Below, piece by piece: positions 14,456 to 22,654 of a DNA stretch of 64,000 nt. The translations under genes were made by a program, and so were the position numbers. The stretch is from Burkholderia sp. MS389 (GTDB lineage: Bacteria; Pseudomonadota; Gammaproteobacteria; Burkholderiales; Burkholderiaceae). Under the pieces are notes generated by a model that ran no database searches, was not told where the DNA came from, and was given only the letters and a program-made list of their open reading frames with translations. The stretch spans positions 806,001 through 870,000 of the forward strand of contig NZ_CP045996.1 in assembly GCF_016899425.1 (NCBI RefSeq), read 5' to 3'. Positions within the stretch are counted from its first letter, which is position 1. Every line of letters starts with the position of its first letter.

Positions 14456-16294
14456 ATGGCGACAGTGGCGGATTTCATCGTCGAGCGGCTGTACGACTGG
14501 GGCGTGCGCCGCATCTACGGCTACCCGGGCGACGGCATCAACGGATTTTTCGGCGCGCTGAACCGCGCGGACGGCAAGATCGAATTCATCCAGGCGCGCC
14601 ACGAGGAGATGGCGGCCTTCATGGCGTCCGCGCATGCAAAATTTACAGGCGAGCTCGGCGTATGCGTCGCGACGTCGGGCCCGGGCGCCGCGCACCTCGT
14701 GACGGGCCTCTACGACGCGCGGCTCGACCACATGCCGGTGCTCGCGATCGTCGGCCAGCAGGCGCGCGCGGCACTCGGCGGCCACTACCAGCAGGAAGTG
14801 GATCTTCCGGCGCTTTTCAAGGACGTTGCAGGCGCATTCGTTCAGCTTGCGACGGTGCCGGGCCAGGTGCGCCATCTGGTGGACCGCGCGGTGCGCACCG
14901 CGCTCGGCGCGCGCGCGGTCACCGCGCTCGTGCTGCCGAACGACCTGCAGGAACTCGACTACGCGCCGCCGAAACGCGCGCACGGCACCGTGCATTCGGG
15001 GGTCGGCTATACCGCGCCGAAAGTCGTGCCGTATGCGGACGACCTGCGACGCGCGGCCGACGTGCTCAACGCGGGCTCGAAAGTCGCGCTGCTGGTCGGC
15101 GCCGGCGCGCTGAAGGCGACCGACGAAGTGATCGCGGTAGCAGACAAGCTCGGCGCGGGCGCCGCGAAAGCACTGCTCGGCAAGGCCGCGCTGCCGGACG
15201 ACCTGCCGTGGGTCACCGGCTCGATCGGGCTGCTCGGCACCAAGCCGAGCTACGCGCTGATGACCGAATGCGACACGCTGCTGGTCGTCGGCTCCGGTTT
15301 TCCGTATTCGGAATTCCTGCCGAAGGAAGGCCAGGCGCGCGGCGTGCAGATCGACCTGAAGGCCGACATGCTGAGCCTGCGCTACCCGATGGAAGTCAAT
15401 CTGGTCGGCGACAGCGCCGAGACGCTGCGCGCGCTGCTGCCGCTCTTGAACGAGCGGCGCGACACCACGTGGCGCGACCGGATCGCGAAATGGAACCGCG
15501 ACTGGCACGACACGCTCGCGGCGCGCGCGGCCGCGAAGGCGAGCGCCGGGCGCGGCGTGAATCCGCAGCGCGCGTTTACCGAGCTGTCGCCGCGCCTGCC
15601 CGACGACGTGATCCTGACGAGCGATTCGGGCTCCTGCGCGAACTGGTATGCGCGCGACCTGATGATGCGGCGCGGGATGATGGGCTCGCTGTCCGGCGGG
15701 CTCGCGTCGATGGGCGCCGCGGTGCCCTACGCGATCGCCGCGAAATTCGCGCATCCGGTGCGCCCGGTGATCGCGATGGTCGGCGACGGCGCGATGCAGA
15801 TGAACAACATGGCCGAGCTGATTACCGTCGCGAAATACTGGCGCCAGTGGCCCGATCCGCGCTGGATCTGCATGGTGCTGAACAACGAGGACCTGAACCA
15901 GGTCACGTGGGAGCAGCGCGTGATAGAAGGCGACCCGAAGTTCGACGCGTCGCAGCAGATCCCGAACGTGCCGTACTACCGCTTCGCGACGCTGCTCGGC
16001 CTCAAGGGTATCTACGTCGACGATCCGGAACAGCTCGGCGCCGCGTGGGACGAAGCGCTCGCGTCCGACCGGCCGGTCGTGCTCGAAGTGAAGAGCGACC
16101 CGGAGGTGCCGCCGCTGCCGCCGCACGTGACGCTGCAGCAGGCGAAGCATTTCGCCGAAACGCTGGTGAGGGGCGACCCGCGCGAGGGCAACGTGATCGT
16201 CGAGACCGCGCGGCAGGTGTTGTCGGCCGTGCTGCCGGGCGACCACGGCGACAAGGCCGGCAAGGGCAGCAAGGACGGGAAAGGCGAATCGTAA
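14456..16294 (+). CDS. Thiamine-pyrophosphate enzyme, pyruvate oxidase/acetolactate synthase-like
   Basis: 612 residues, AAGGAG 8 bases upstream. The three-domain layout of the POX/AHAS family is clear. The PYR domain has the catalytic Glu in IQARHEEMAAFMA. The central domain has ALLVGAGALKATDEV. The PP domain has the TPP/Mg motif MVGDGAMQMNNMAELITV, followed by NNEDLNQ. It resembles PoxB-type enzymes and the bacterial TPP-requiring enzymes often found in stress regions. No small regulatory subunit (ilvH) follows, which argues against biosynthetic AHAS. Pyruvate decarboxylation, possibly to acetate, is an inference. A consensus sigma-54 promoter precedes it. Confidence 0.85.
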   Translation: MATVADFIVERLYDWGVRRIYGYPGDGINGFFGALNRADGKIEFIQARHEEMAAFMASAHAKFTGELGVCVATSGPGAAHLVTGLYDARLDHMPVLAIVGQQARAALGGHYQQEVDLPALFKDVAGAFVQLATVPGQVRHLVDRAVRTALGARAVTALVLPNDLQELDYAPPKRAHGTVHSGVGYTAPKVVPYADDLRRAADVLNAGSKVALLVGAGALKATDEVIAVADKLGAGAAKALLGKAALPDDLPWVTGSIGLLGTKPSYALMTECDTLLVVGSGFPYSEFLPKEGQARGVQIDLKADMLSLRYPMEVNLVGDSAETLRALLPLLNERRDTTWRDRIAKWNRDWHDTLAARAAAKASAGRGVNPQRAFTELSPRLPDDVILTSDSGSCANWYARDLMMRRGMMGSLSGGLASMGAAVPYAIAAKFAHPVRPVIAMVGDGAMQMNNMAELITVAKYWRQWPDPRWICMVLNNEDLNQVTWEQRVIEGDPKFDASQQIPNVPYYRFATLLGLKGIYVDDPEQLGAAWDEALASDRPVVLEVKSDPEVPPLPPHVTLQQAKHFAETLVRGDPREGNVIVETARQVLSAVLPGDHGDKAGKGSKDGKGES

Positions 16295-16530
16295 GGCCGC
16301 GGGACGGCGCGACGTTCACGGTCGGTTCTGGCGTTTTGCGATGATGGCCGGCACGCCGCCGCTGTCGCTGTCGCGCCGTTCCGGAACTTGATCCGCACAG
16401 CAAACGACCTTCCGCCCGCCACACGCGCGCGTAAAAACGCGTCACTCGATTTACAAGCCGGCTGTGACGCACCGGCCGTTGCGCGCGGCATTCCGCACCC
16501 CCGCACGACTGCATACGTGCGAGCCGCGCG

Positions 16531-16544
16531 CGCACGAAACTTGC
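16531..16544 (+). promoter_or_regulatory. Weak sigma-54-type site before the oxidase operon
   Basis: CGCACG-AAAC-TTGC matches the -24/-12 pattern except for the first G of GG. It ends 32 bp before ATG 16577. This is the weakest of the set. The rest of the 16295-16576 gap holds no gene. Confidence 0.3.
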
Positions 16545-16576
16545 TCTGCCGCGAACGGTTGTCGTCACGCCGCCGA

Positions 16577-17656
16577 ATGCGGCAAGGAGTCGCGTTGCTC
16601 GTCCCGCTGTCCAGGAACACGCGTCATATCGCATGCATCGCACCGTTCGCTTGGGCGGCCGCGCCGATCGTCGCGCGCGCGGCCGCCGAGCGTGCCGAGC
16701 CCGGCAATCCGGCCGCGCCGCTGCCGCTCGCGTACGTGATCCACGCGGCAGGCCCCGCCGCGCAGCCGGTCTTCGTGCTCGGCTGGGCGCTGCTCGCGCT
16801 GTGCTCGTTCGTGTGCGTCGCGATCGCGGTGCTGCTGCTGATCGCGCTGTTTCGTCGTCGCGCGCAGGCGGGCGGCGGCTACGGCAGCGGGCTGACGATC
16901 GTGACCGTGGGCACCGTGATCTCGATCCTGCTGCTGTTCGGCGCGCTCGTGTACATGCTGCGCGTGCTGGGCGCGATCGCGGCGCCGCCGCGTCCGCCCG
17001 CGCTGACGATCGTCGTCACCGCGCAAGACTGGTGGTGGGCCGTTCGTTATCCGGACGATGCGAACGGCCCGGGCTTCGTCACCGCGAACGAAATCCGTAT
17101 TCCGGTGGGCGAGCCCGTCGCGATCGAACTGAAGAGCGCCGACGTGATCCATGCGTTCTGGGTGCCGCAACTCGCCGGCAAGACGCAGACGATTCCCGGC
17201 CAGACCAACCGCCAATGGCTGCAGGCCGACCGGCCGGGCATCTACCGCGGCCAATGCTCGCAATACTGCGGCGCGCAGCATGCGCACATGGCGTTCGAAG
17301 TCGTGGCCGAGCCGCCGGACGCGTTTCGTGCGTGGCTCGCCGCGCAGCGCCAACCGGCCCAGGCACCCACGGCGAGCGCCGGCGCCGAACGACGCGGCCA
17401 GCGCGTGTTCGCCGCGCGCTGCGCGGGCTGCCACGCGGTGCGCGGCACCGACGCGACGGGCGACGCGGGCCCCGATCTCACGCACGTCGGCACGCGCCGG
17501 CTGCTCGCGGCCGGCACGCTCGACAACACGCCGGACAACCTGCGCCGCTGGATCGCGCATGCGCAGCAAATCAAGCCGCAATCGCTGATGCCGTCGATCG
17601 CGCTCGCGCCGCGCGACGCCGACGATCTCTCCGCGTATCTCGCGACGCTGCACTGA
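16577..17656 (+). CDS. coxB: Cytochrome c oxidase subunit II with fused cytochrome c domain
   Basis: About 359 residues. The N-terminus holds a hydrophobic export stretch (IACIAPFAWAAAPIVARA), then two membrane helices. The CuA domain has the aromatic TAQDWWWAVRYP and the CuA ligands in CSQYCGAQHAHM (Cys about 227 and 231, plus His and Met). A C-terminal haem c motif CAGCH (about 282) makes this the caa3 type, able to take electrons directly from another cytochrome c. Start uncertain: ATG 16577 was used, but AAGGAG sits just before an in-frame TTG at 16595. First gene of the oxidase operon. Confidence 0.92.
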   Translation: MRQGVALLVPLSRNTRHIACIAPFAWAAAPIVARAAAERAEPGNPAAPLPLAYVIHAAGPAAQPVFVLGWALLALCSFVCVAIAVLLLIALFRRRAQAGGGYGSGLTIVTVGTVISILLLFGALVYMLRVLGAIAAPPRPPALTIVVTAQDWWWAVRYPDDANGPGFVTANEIRIPVGEPVAIELKSADVIHAFWVPQLAGKTQTIPGQTNRQWLQADRPGIYRGQCSQYCGAQHAHMAFEVVAEPPDAFRAWLAAQRQPAQAPTASAGAERRGQRVFAARCAGCHAVRGTDATGDAGPDLTHVGTRRLLAAGTLDNTPDNLRRWIAHAQQIKPQSLMPSIALAPRDADDLSAYLATLH

Positions 17657-17669
17657 ACCGAGGATGCCG

Positions 17670-20309
17670 ATGGCCATTGCCCGCGACACGCCCGCCCCGC
17701 TCAGCCGCGTACCCGATCTCGGCGACGCGCCGCCCGGTTCCGCGCACGAGCGCGCGCTGGCCGAGCTGTGGGAATCGGAACCCGGCTGGCGCGGCTGGCT
17801 CGGCACCGTCGATCACAAGCGCATCGGGCTGCGCTACATCGTCACCGCGTTCGCATTCCTGCTGCTCGGCGGCGTCGAGGCGCTCCTGATGCGCATCCAG
17901 CTCGCGCGGCCGAACGCGACGCTGCTCACGCCCGCGCAATACGATTCGCTGTTCACGATGCACGGCGTCACGATGATCTTCCTGTACGCGCTGCCCGTGC
18001 TGTCCGGCTTCGCGAACTATCTGTGGCCGCTGATGCTCGGCTCCCGCGACATGGCGTTTCCGCGGCTGAACGCGTTCTCGTACTGGGCGTTCCTGTTCGC
18101 CGGGCTGTTCCTGTACGCGAGCTTTCCGCTCGGCGCGGTGCCGGACGGCGGCTGGTTCAACTACGTGCCGCTCACGTCGCTCGACTACAGCGCCGGCGCG
18201 AACATCGACATCTACGCGCTCGGGATGATCCTGCTCGGCATCTCGACGACCGGCGGCGCCGCGAACTTCGTCGTCACGTTGCTGCGGATGCGCGCGCACG
18301 GCATGTCGATCGACCGGGTGCCGATCATCGTGTGGGGCACGCTGACCGCGTCGGTCGCGAACCTCGTCGCGGTGCCGTCGGTGAGCCTCGCATTCCTGCT
18401 GCTGTGGCTCGACCGCAATGCCGGCACGCATTTCTTCGACGTCGCGCACGGCGGCCGTCCGCTGTTGTGGCAGCACCTGTTCTGGATGTTCGCGCATCCG
18501 TGGGTCTACGTGGTCGTGCTGCCGGCAATGGGGATCGTGTCGGACGCGCTGCCGACCTTCTGCCGACGCCCGCTCGTCGCATACGAGGCCGTCGCGGTAT
18601 CGACGGTGGCGACGATGCTGATCGGCTTCGAGGTGTGGGTCCACCACATGTTCGCGACGGGCATCGCGCCGCTCGCGCTCGCGTTCTTCGGCGCCGCGAG
18701 CATGCTGATCTCGATTCCGAGCGCGGTCGCGGTGTTCGCATGGATCGCGACGATCTGGACCGGCCGCCCCGTGTTTCGCACGCCGTTCCTGTATTTCGCG
18801 GGCTTCGTGCTGATGTTCGTGATCGGCGGCGTGTCCGGCGTGATGACCGCGGCCGTGCCGCTCGACTGGCAGCTCACCGATACGTACTTCGTCGTCGCGC
18901 ACCTGCACTACGTGCTACTCGGCATCAACGTGTTTCCGGTGCTCGGCGGCGTCGCGTACTGGTTCCCGAAATTCACCGGGCGGATGATGAACGAGCGCGT
19001 CGGCAAGCTGACCTTCTGGGTCGTGCTGGTCGGCTTCAATCTCGGGTTCTTCCCGATGCATATTTCCGGGCTGCTCGGGATGCCGCGCCGCATCTATACC
19101 TATCCGTCCGGGATGGGCTGGGACACGTCGAACCTGCTGACGACGATCGGCTCGTTCGTGTTCGGGATCGGCATCGTGATGTTCGTCGTCAACGCGCTGG
19201 TGAGCGCGCGGCGCGGCGTGCGCGCCAGCGAGAATCCGTGGGGCGCGGCGGGCCTCGAATGGTCGGTCGCGTCGCCGACGCCCGTGTACAACTTCGCGGT
19301 GCTGCCGCTCGTCGCGTCGCGGCATCCGCTGTGGGAAACGCGCGACGATCCGGCGCGCACCAGCCTGCGGGTCGGCTACCGGCTCGCCGATGGGCGCGAG
19401 GCGCTCGCGGTCACGCCGCTCGCCGCCGCGCCGAGCGCGATCCTGAAGATGCCCGAAGACAGCTGCATGCCGTTCGTGCTCGCGCTGCTCGCGACCGCCG
19501 TGTTCGCGGCGATGCTCGCGCGCTCGCCGACGCTCGTGTGCGTGGCAGTCGCCGGTTGCGCGATCGCGATCGCCGCGTGGCTGTGGCCGCGCCGCGAACT
19601 CGGACAACGCGCGCGCCTGCCGGTCCGCGCCGACACGCAGGCGCCTGCCGCGGCCGCCGGGCGTCATCCGGACGAGCCGCCGTCGGCGACGGCGCCGGCA
19701 GCCGCGCCGGCCGCGTGCATCGAGCCGCTGCCGGTCGGCAGTTGCGGCGAACGCGCGGGCGGCTGGTGGGGCATGCTCACGCTGATCATGACCGAGGCCG
19801 GACTGTTCGGCTACCTGCTGTTCTGCTACTTCTACCTGCAGTCGCAGTGGTCCGCACCGTGGCCGCCCGAAGGGATGCCGAAGATCGGGCTCGCGGCCGC
19901 CAACACGGTCGTGCTGCTGTCGAGCAGCGTGTTCGTGTGGCTCGCCGAGCGCGCGGTGCGGGCCGGCCGGCAGGCGCGCGCGGTCGCGCTGCTCGTCGTC
20001 GCGCTCGTGCTCGGCACCGTGTTCGCGCTCGTTCAGTTGCACGAATGGCGCGATCACCCGTACGGCCCGACCGCGCACCTGTACGGCAGCCTCTACTTCA
20101 CGATCACCGGGTTCCACCTCGCGCACGTCGTGGCCGGTCTCGCGATCCTCGCGCTGCTCGCCGCGTGGACGGCCGCCGGTTTCTTCGGCCGCGAGCGACG
20201 CGTCGCGCTGACGGTCGGCGGGTTCTACTGGCACTTCGTCGACATCGTGTGGCTGTTCATCTTCACCGCGCTGTATGTGTCGCCGTTCTGGCTGAGGGGC
20301 ACGGGATGA
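17670..20309 (+). CDS. ctaD: Cytochrome c oxidase subunit I-III fusion
   Basis: About 879 residues from ATG 17670, with GAGG 6 bases upstream. Residues about 30-545 are subunit I: the haem a ligand region HGVTMIFLY, CuB His in HPWVYVVVLP, the pair WVHHMFATG, and haem ligands in VAHLHYVLLG. A Pro/Ala-rich linker (about 640-670) leads to subunit III (about 680-879: GGWWGMLTLIMTEAGLFGYL, then LHEWRDHPYGPT, then GFYWHFVDIVWLFIF). The Glu of the usual HPEVY D-channel motif is Trp here. Proton-pumping oxidase of the inner membrane. Confidence 0.93.
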   Translation: MAIARDTPAPLSRVPDLGDAPPGSAHERALAELWESEPGWRGWLGTVDHKRIGLRYIVTAFAFLLLGGVEALLMRIQLARPNATLLTPAQYDSLFTMHGVTMIFLYALPVLSGFANYLWPLMLGSRDMAFPRLNAFSYWAFLFAGLFLYASFPLGAVPDGGWFNYVPLTSLDYSAGANIDIYALGMILLGISTTGGAANFVVTLLRMRAHGMSIDRVPIIVWGTLTASVANLVAVPSVSLAFLLLWLDRNAGTHFFDVAHGGRPLLWQHLFWMFAHPWVYVVVLPAMGIVSDALPTFCRRPLVAYEAVAVSTVATMLIGFEVWVHHMFATGIAPLALAFFGAASMLISIPSAVAVFAWIATIWTGRPVFRTPFLYFAGFVLMFVIGGVSGVMTAAVPLDWQLTDTYFVVAHLHYVLLGINVFPVLGGVAYWFPKFTGRMMNERVGKLTFWVVLVGFNLGFFPMHISGLLGMPRRIYTYPSGMGWDTSNLLTTIGSFVFGIGIVMFVVNALVSARRGVRASENPWGAAGLEWSVASPTPVYNFAVLPLVASRHPLWETRDDPARTSLRVGYRLADGREALAVTPLAAAPSAILKMPEDSCMPFVLALLATAVFAAMLARSPTLVCVAVAGCAIAIAAWLWPRRELGQRARLPVRADTQAPAAAAGRHPDEPPSATAPAAAPAACIEPLPVGSCGERAGGWWGMLTLIMTEAGLFGYLLFCYFYLQSQWSAPWPPEGMPKIGLAAANTVVLLSSSVFVWLAERAVRAGRQARAVALLVVALVLGTVFALVQLHEWRDHPYGPTAHLYGSLYFTITGFHLAHVVAGLAILALLAAWTAAGFFGRERRVALTVGGFYWHFVDIVWLFIFTALYVSPFWLRGTG

Positions 20310-20707
20310 GCGATGCACGACGCGCGTGGACACCGTTGCTCGCGATCGCGGCGGGCCTCGTCGGCGCGCCCGCGCTGTGGTTCGCGCAAATGCTGGTGTC
20401 GGAGACGCTCGCGTCCACCGCGTGCTATCCGCTCGGTGTCGCGCAGGCCGCGCCGCGCTGGGCGCACGTCGGCGTGTGGCTCGCGCTGATCGCCGCGGGC
20501 GCGTTCGCGCTGGCCGCGGCCTGCGCGACCTGGCTCGCGCACGCGTGGCGGCACCGGCACGATGCCGATGCGCATGCCGCGACGCGCGACGGCAGTACGC
20601 GCTTTCTCGCGCGCTGCGGCATACTCGCGGCGCTCGGTTTCGTGATCGGTCTGGTGTTTACGGGGATCGTCACCGCTTTCGTGGGGCCTTGCAGTCCATG
20701 GCGCTGA
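20306..20707 (+). CDS. Small membrane protein of the oxidase operon
   Basis: 133 residues. The ATG overlaps the ctaD stop (ATGA), so it is translationally coupled. Three to four hydrophobic segments are visible (about 10-30, 48-72 and 103-126), with conserved-looking Trp/Phe and two Cys near residues 39 and 129. No family is named with confidence. Its place suggests an assembly or accessory subunit (subunit IV-like), but this is inferred from context only. Confidence 0.7.
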   Translation: MSDARRAWTPLLAIAAGLVGAPALWFAQMLVSETLASTACYPLGVAQAAPRWAHVGVWLALIAAGAFALAAACATWLAHAWRHRHDADAHAATRDGSTRFLARCGILAALGFVIGLVFTGIVTAFVGPCSPWR

Positions 20708-22287
20708 TCCCGTTCGCTTCGTTTCCGTTCCCGTTCCGAGTTCTGGGCCAGCGCGCGGGTGTCGCGTTTGCGGTATGCATCGCGCTCGGCGGATGCGACA
20801 TGCAGCGCGACGACAACGCGGCCGCGGCCGGCGACACGGCCGACGCCGCGTCGGCGGCGGAAGCGCCCGAGCCCGCATCGGGCTGGCGGTTCGTGCGGAT
20901 TCGCGCGTCGGCGGCCGATGCCGGCGCGTCAATGTCCGCTCGCGTGAAGGACGACCGTCGGCTGTCACGCGACCGGGACGCGTCAGTGGCGGATGCGACA
21001 TCGTCCGCGGCGCCCACTCCGCCGCCCGATGCTGCGTCTGCCTCGACTGCCCGCCGCCCGATAATCGCGGCGGCGGCCGCGAGCGCCGACGCCGCGACGC
21101 TCGCACGCGGCCGCTATCTCGCGCTCGCCGGCGATTGCGCCGCGTGCCACGACGCGGCCGACCATACGCCGTACGCGGGCGGCCAGCCGGTGAATTCGCC
21201 GTTCGGGCCGATCTATGCGCCGAACATCACGCCGGACCCGACGCACGGCATAGGCCACTACACGCTACGGCAATTCGACGATGCGATGCGGCGCGGCGTG
21301 CGCGCGGACGGCAGCCGGTTGTATCCGGCCATGCCGTACCCGTCGTTCGCGCACCTGAGCGACGACGACGTGCGCGCGCTGTATGCGTATTTCATGCGCG
21401 GCGTCGCGCCGTCCGCGAATGCGGCGAAACTCACGCAACTGCCGTTTCCGTTCAACCAGCGCTGGGCGCTCGGGCTGTGGAGCCTCGTGTTCGCGAACCG
21501 CGACCGGTTCACGCCGCAGCCGTCGCAATCGGCGCAATGGAATCGCGGCGCGTATCTCGTACAGGGGCTCGGCCATTGCGGCGCGTGCCATACGCCGCGC
21601 GGGCCGGCCTACAACGAACGCGGCTACGACGAACGCAGCCCCGCGTTCCTGACCGGCGGCATCAACGACCACTGGTTCGCGCCGAACCTGACCGGCGCGG
21701 TTCCGGGCGGCCTCGGCCGGTGGTCGGCCGACGACATCGCCGCGTTCCTGCGCAGCGGTCATGCGGCGCGCGGCGCGGTGTTCGGCGCGATGGCGCCGGT
21801 CGTCGGCGAAAGCACGGCGTTGCTGACGGAGGACGATCGTCGTGCGATCGCCGTGTACCTCAAGTCGTTGCCTGCGCAACCGACTGCCGCGACGAATCCG
21901 CTGGGCGTGGGCGTGCCGCGGCTGACGGTTGCCGGCCCGCGTCCGGAAGGCGGCCAGCAGGCGCCGGGGGCCGGCGTGTATGCGGGGTTCTGTGCACGCT
22001 GCCATGGCGCCGAAGGTAAAGGCGTACCCGATCGCGGGCCGGCGCTCGCGGGCAGTTCGATCGTGCTCGCGGCCGATCCGACGAGCACGATCCGGATCGT
22101 GGTCGAAGGTGCGCGGCCCACGCCAGGCAAGCCGGGGCCGGTGCAGCGGATGCCGGCGATGCGCGGCGCGCTGACGAGCGGCGAGATCGCGGCGGTGGTC
22201 AGCTACGTGCGCGGGGCGTGGGAGAATCGGGCAGCGCCGGTGTCGGAGCAGGATGTGAGGCGGTTGCGGGGGGCGATCAAGCGGTAG
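20698..22287 (+). CDS. Tri-haem membrane-anchored cytochrome c
   Basis: 529 residues from ATG 20698, overlapping the previous gene by 10 bp. The N-terminus has a lipobox-like CIALGGC. A long Ala/Asp/Pro-rich linker (about 35-130) follows, then three cytochrome c domains with CAACH (147), CGACH (294) and CARCH (432). The first two domains resemble the cytochrome subunits of alcohol/gluconate dehydrogenases (for example ITPDPTHGIGHYTLRQFDDA). Placed last in the operon, it probably delivers electrons to the subunit II haem. Which dehydrogenase it serves is unknown; none is adjacent. Confidence 0.88.
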   Translation: MALIPFASFPFPFRVLGQRAGVAFAVCIALGGCDMQRDDNAAAAGDTADAASAAEAPEPASGWRFVRIRASAADAGASMSARVKDDRRLSRDRDASVADATSSAAPTPPPDAASASTARRPIIAAAAASADAATLARGRYLALAGDCAACHDAADHTPYAGGQPVNSPFGPIYAPNITPDPTHGIGHYTLRQFDDAMRRGVRADGSRLYPAMPYPSFAHLSDDDVRALYAYFMRGVAPSANAAKLTQLPFPFNQRWALGLWSLVFANRDRFTPQPSQSAQWNRGAYLVQGLGHCGACHTPRGPAYNERGYDERSPAFLTGGINDHWFAPNLTGAVPGGLGRWSADDIAAFLRSGHAARGAVFGAMAPVVGESTALLTEDDRRAIAVYLKSLPAQPTAATNPLGVGVPRLTVAGPRPEGGQQAPGAGVYAGFCARCHGAEGKGVPDRGPALAGSSIVLAADPTSTIRIVVEGARPTPGKPGPVQRMPAMRGALTSGEIAAVVSYVRGAWENRAAPVSEQDVRRLRGAIKR

Positions 22288-22318
22288 CGGCGTGCTGCTC
22301 GCGGGGCTTCCCCTGCGA

Positions 22319-22350
22319 TGCCGGCCGGATCAATGCGGACCGGCCCGGCA
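22319..22350. terminator. GC-rich imperfect stem-loop between convergent units
   Basis: GCCGGCCGG and CCGGCCCGGC flank an 11-base loop, giving a strong stem with one bulge, between the cytochrome gene and the antitoxin remnant. There is no T-tract. Confidence 0.3.
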
Positions 22351-22358
22351 CGAATGTT

Positions 22359-22591
22359 TCAGCCCGGCCCTGACGATATCAGCCGTGGGCCGCCGCGGTA
22401 GAGCGCTTCACGCTTCACACCGGACTCGCGCGCCAGCGCCGTCATGCCGCGCGCCTTCGCGACATTCCCAGCGCGGCCTGGATCAGTCGAGGATCCCCAT
22501 CTTCGAACGCCTGCGCCAGGTCGTGACGAATCGCTTCTTCGTCCTTCAGGTACTTCGAGCCATCGAATTCGGCCAGTTCGCTGATTTTCAT
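22359..22591 (-). pseudogene. Frameshifted HigA-like addiction-module antidote remnant
   Basis: From ATG 22591, MKISELAEFDGSKYLKDEEA, then IRHDLAQAFEDGDPRLIQAALG, matches the N-terminus of the small HTH antidote family (putative addiction module antidote). The family continues with a VAKARGMxxLAxxxGxxREALY helix-turn-helix. Here that continues only in a different frame (VAKARGMTALARESGVKREA) after about 22470, as if one A were lost from GGAAAT. The shifted frame then stops at 22359 with the last ~25 residues missing. The in-frame reading stops after 66 residues of a 5'-extended ORF (22442-22642). No toxin gene is present next to it; the space upstream is taken by the NodT gene. Confidence 0.7.
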
Positions 22592-22654
22592 CTTCAATCC
22601 CCCGGTGCTGATCGCGGCGCTGCCGACCGGGTCGAAGGCCATCGGTCCGTTCCG

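Noticed and set aside
17768..20707. 979-codon plus-strand frame overlapping ctaD
   Set aside because: Shadow of ctaD in another frame; extremely Arg-rich. Only its last part, from 20306, is a real small gene.
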